Under the pieces are notes generated by a model that had not been told where the DNA came from, did no database searches, and saw nothing but the letters and a program-made list of their open reading frames with translations. This document shows positions 63,684-64,000 of a DNA stretch of 64,000 bases, piece after piece. The DNA is from Ligula intestinalis (Eukaryota; Platyhelminthes; Cestoda; Diphyllobothriidea; Diphyllobothriidae). Position numbers and translations under genes: made by a program. How positions within the stretch are numbered: position 1 is the first letter of the stretch; the number at the start of each line of letters is the position of its first letter. The stretch covers positions 9,542,587 to 9,606,586 of the forward strand of contig JAYGXS010000007.1 in NCBI GenBank assembly GCA_036362985.1, given 5' to 3'.

Positions 63684-64000
63684 TTGAATTCCGGACGGGA
63701 CAAGGCGTCAGCAACGAAATTGTCATCACCGCGGAAAAAGCGTATATCTGAAGTGAATTGTGAGCTATAGTCAAGATGACGTACTTCACGCGGTGAGTAT
63801 CGATCCAGCTTAGCTTAAAGAGCATAAGTGAGAGGTCTGTGATCCGTGTGGACCTGAAAATGTCACCCCTCGAGCAGATGATGAAAGTGTCGGATGGCCA
63901 GGTAAAGTTCGCGCGAGAAAGTACTGTAGCCAGTCTGCGCCGGCTGAAGCTTCTGAGGAAAGAAGGCTAGCGGCTGCAACTAGTCGTAAAACTGTTGCTG
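63684..64000 (-). pseudogene. Ty3/gypsy RNase H domain (partial), same element as the integrase
   Basis: From the window end downwards, one frame with three internal stops reads PLAFFPQKLQPAQTGYSTFS, RELYLAIRHFHHLLEG, HFQVHTDHRPLTYAL, AKLDRYSPREVRHLDYSSQF, TSDIRFFRGDDNFVADALSR and PEFNSPC before a stop at about 63684. TDHRPL and DNFVADALSR are RNase H hallmarks. The usual RELLAIYLAI has lost about three residues (RELYLAI), an in-frame deletion. RNase H removes the RNA strand after reverse transcription. The RT that should precede it lies beyond the window. Orientation and order agree with the linker at 58498-58690 and the integrase at 56131-57282. Confidence 0.85.

Overview
This is eukaryotic nuclear DNA dense in retroelements, most likely from a parasitic flatworm and probably a diphyllobothriidean tapeworm (Spirometra, Dibothriocephalus or Schistocephalus type). 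Three things point there: the two multi-exon genes that can be read use introns of only 29-37 nt; the LINE, gypsy and SINE remnants resemble those I know from such genomes; and one RTE-type element carries the C2H2-like C-terminal tail seen in tapeworm copies. The genus is an inference that no search here has tested. There are two 100-N assembly gaps (38178-38277 and 53797-53896). No rRNA, intact tRNA, CRISPR array or bacterial-style operon was seen. Three host genes can be supported: a complete six-exon ALKBH1 (AlkB-type dioxygenase, + strand, 2549-3731), a small ZNF706-like C2H2 protein (- strand, 37703-37927), and a four-exon RBM4/lark-like RRM protein (- strand, 47609-48531). Layout. 1-1.5 kb is a decayed Helitron N-terminal region. 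ALKBH1 follows. 6.1-7.3 kb holds SINE-like repeats and a gypsy pol tail. 7.4-28.3 kb is a mosaic of short non-coding repeats, dominated by one family called A here (about 380-460 bp, some longer). Family A inserts with 3-bp target-site duplications that can be read at eight copies. A second family, B (about 580-660 bp), has similar ends. 28.3-32.5 kb is a nearly full-length but broken CR1-like LINE that landed inside an A copy. 34.4-36.8 kb is an RTE LINE split by a B copy. 38-45 kb has a Jockey/I-type LINE 5' end, a large imperfect inverted repeat, SINEs and a head-to-head pair of RTE tails. 46.7-49.6 kb has gypsy pieces on either side of the RRM gene. 50-54.4 kb is a second LINE type (called LINE B) containing an assembly gap. 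54.6-64 kb is a nest: a minus-strand gypsy element is cut by a 5'-truncated CR1 and by a second CR1, the second CR1 is cut by a LINE B, and that LINE B is cut by a roughly 49-bp LINE 3' tail. The most interesting unexplained signal is family A (with B). It has no coding capacity and no long terminal inverted repeats. Copies begin TGTAGTGG or a variant and end with a hairpin finishing CTGCGATAG. Exact 3-bp direct repeats flank the copies, and two duplicated host segments provide matching empty sites. At least three unrelated 5' modules are joined to one shared 3' half. I do not recognise it as a described superfamily.
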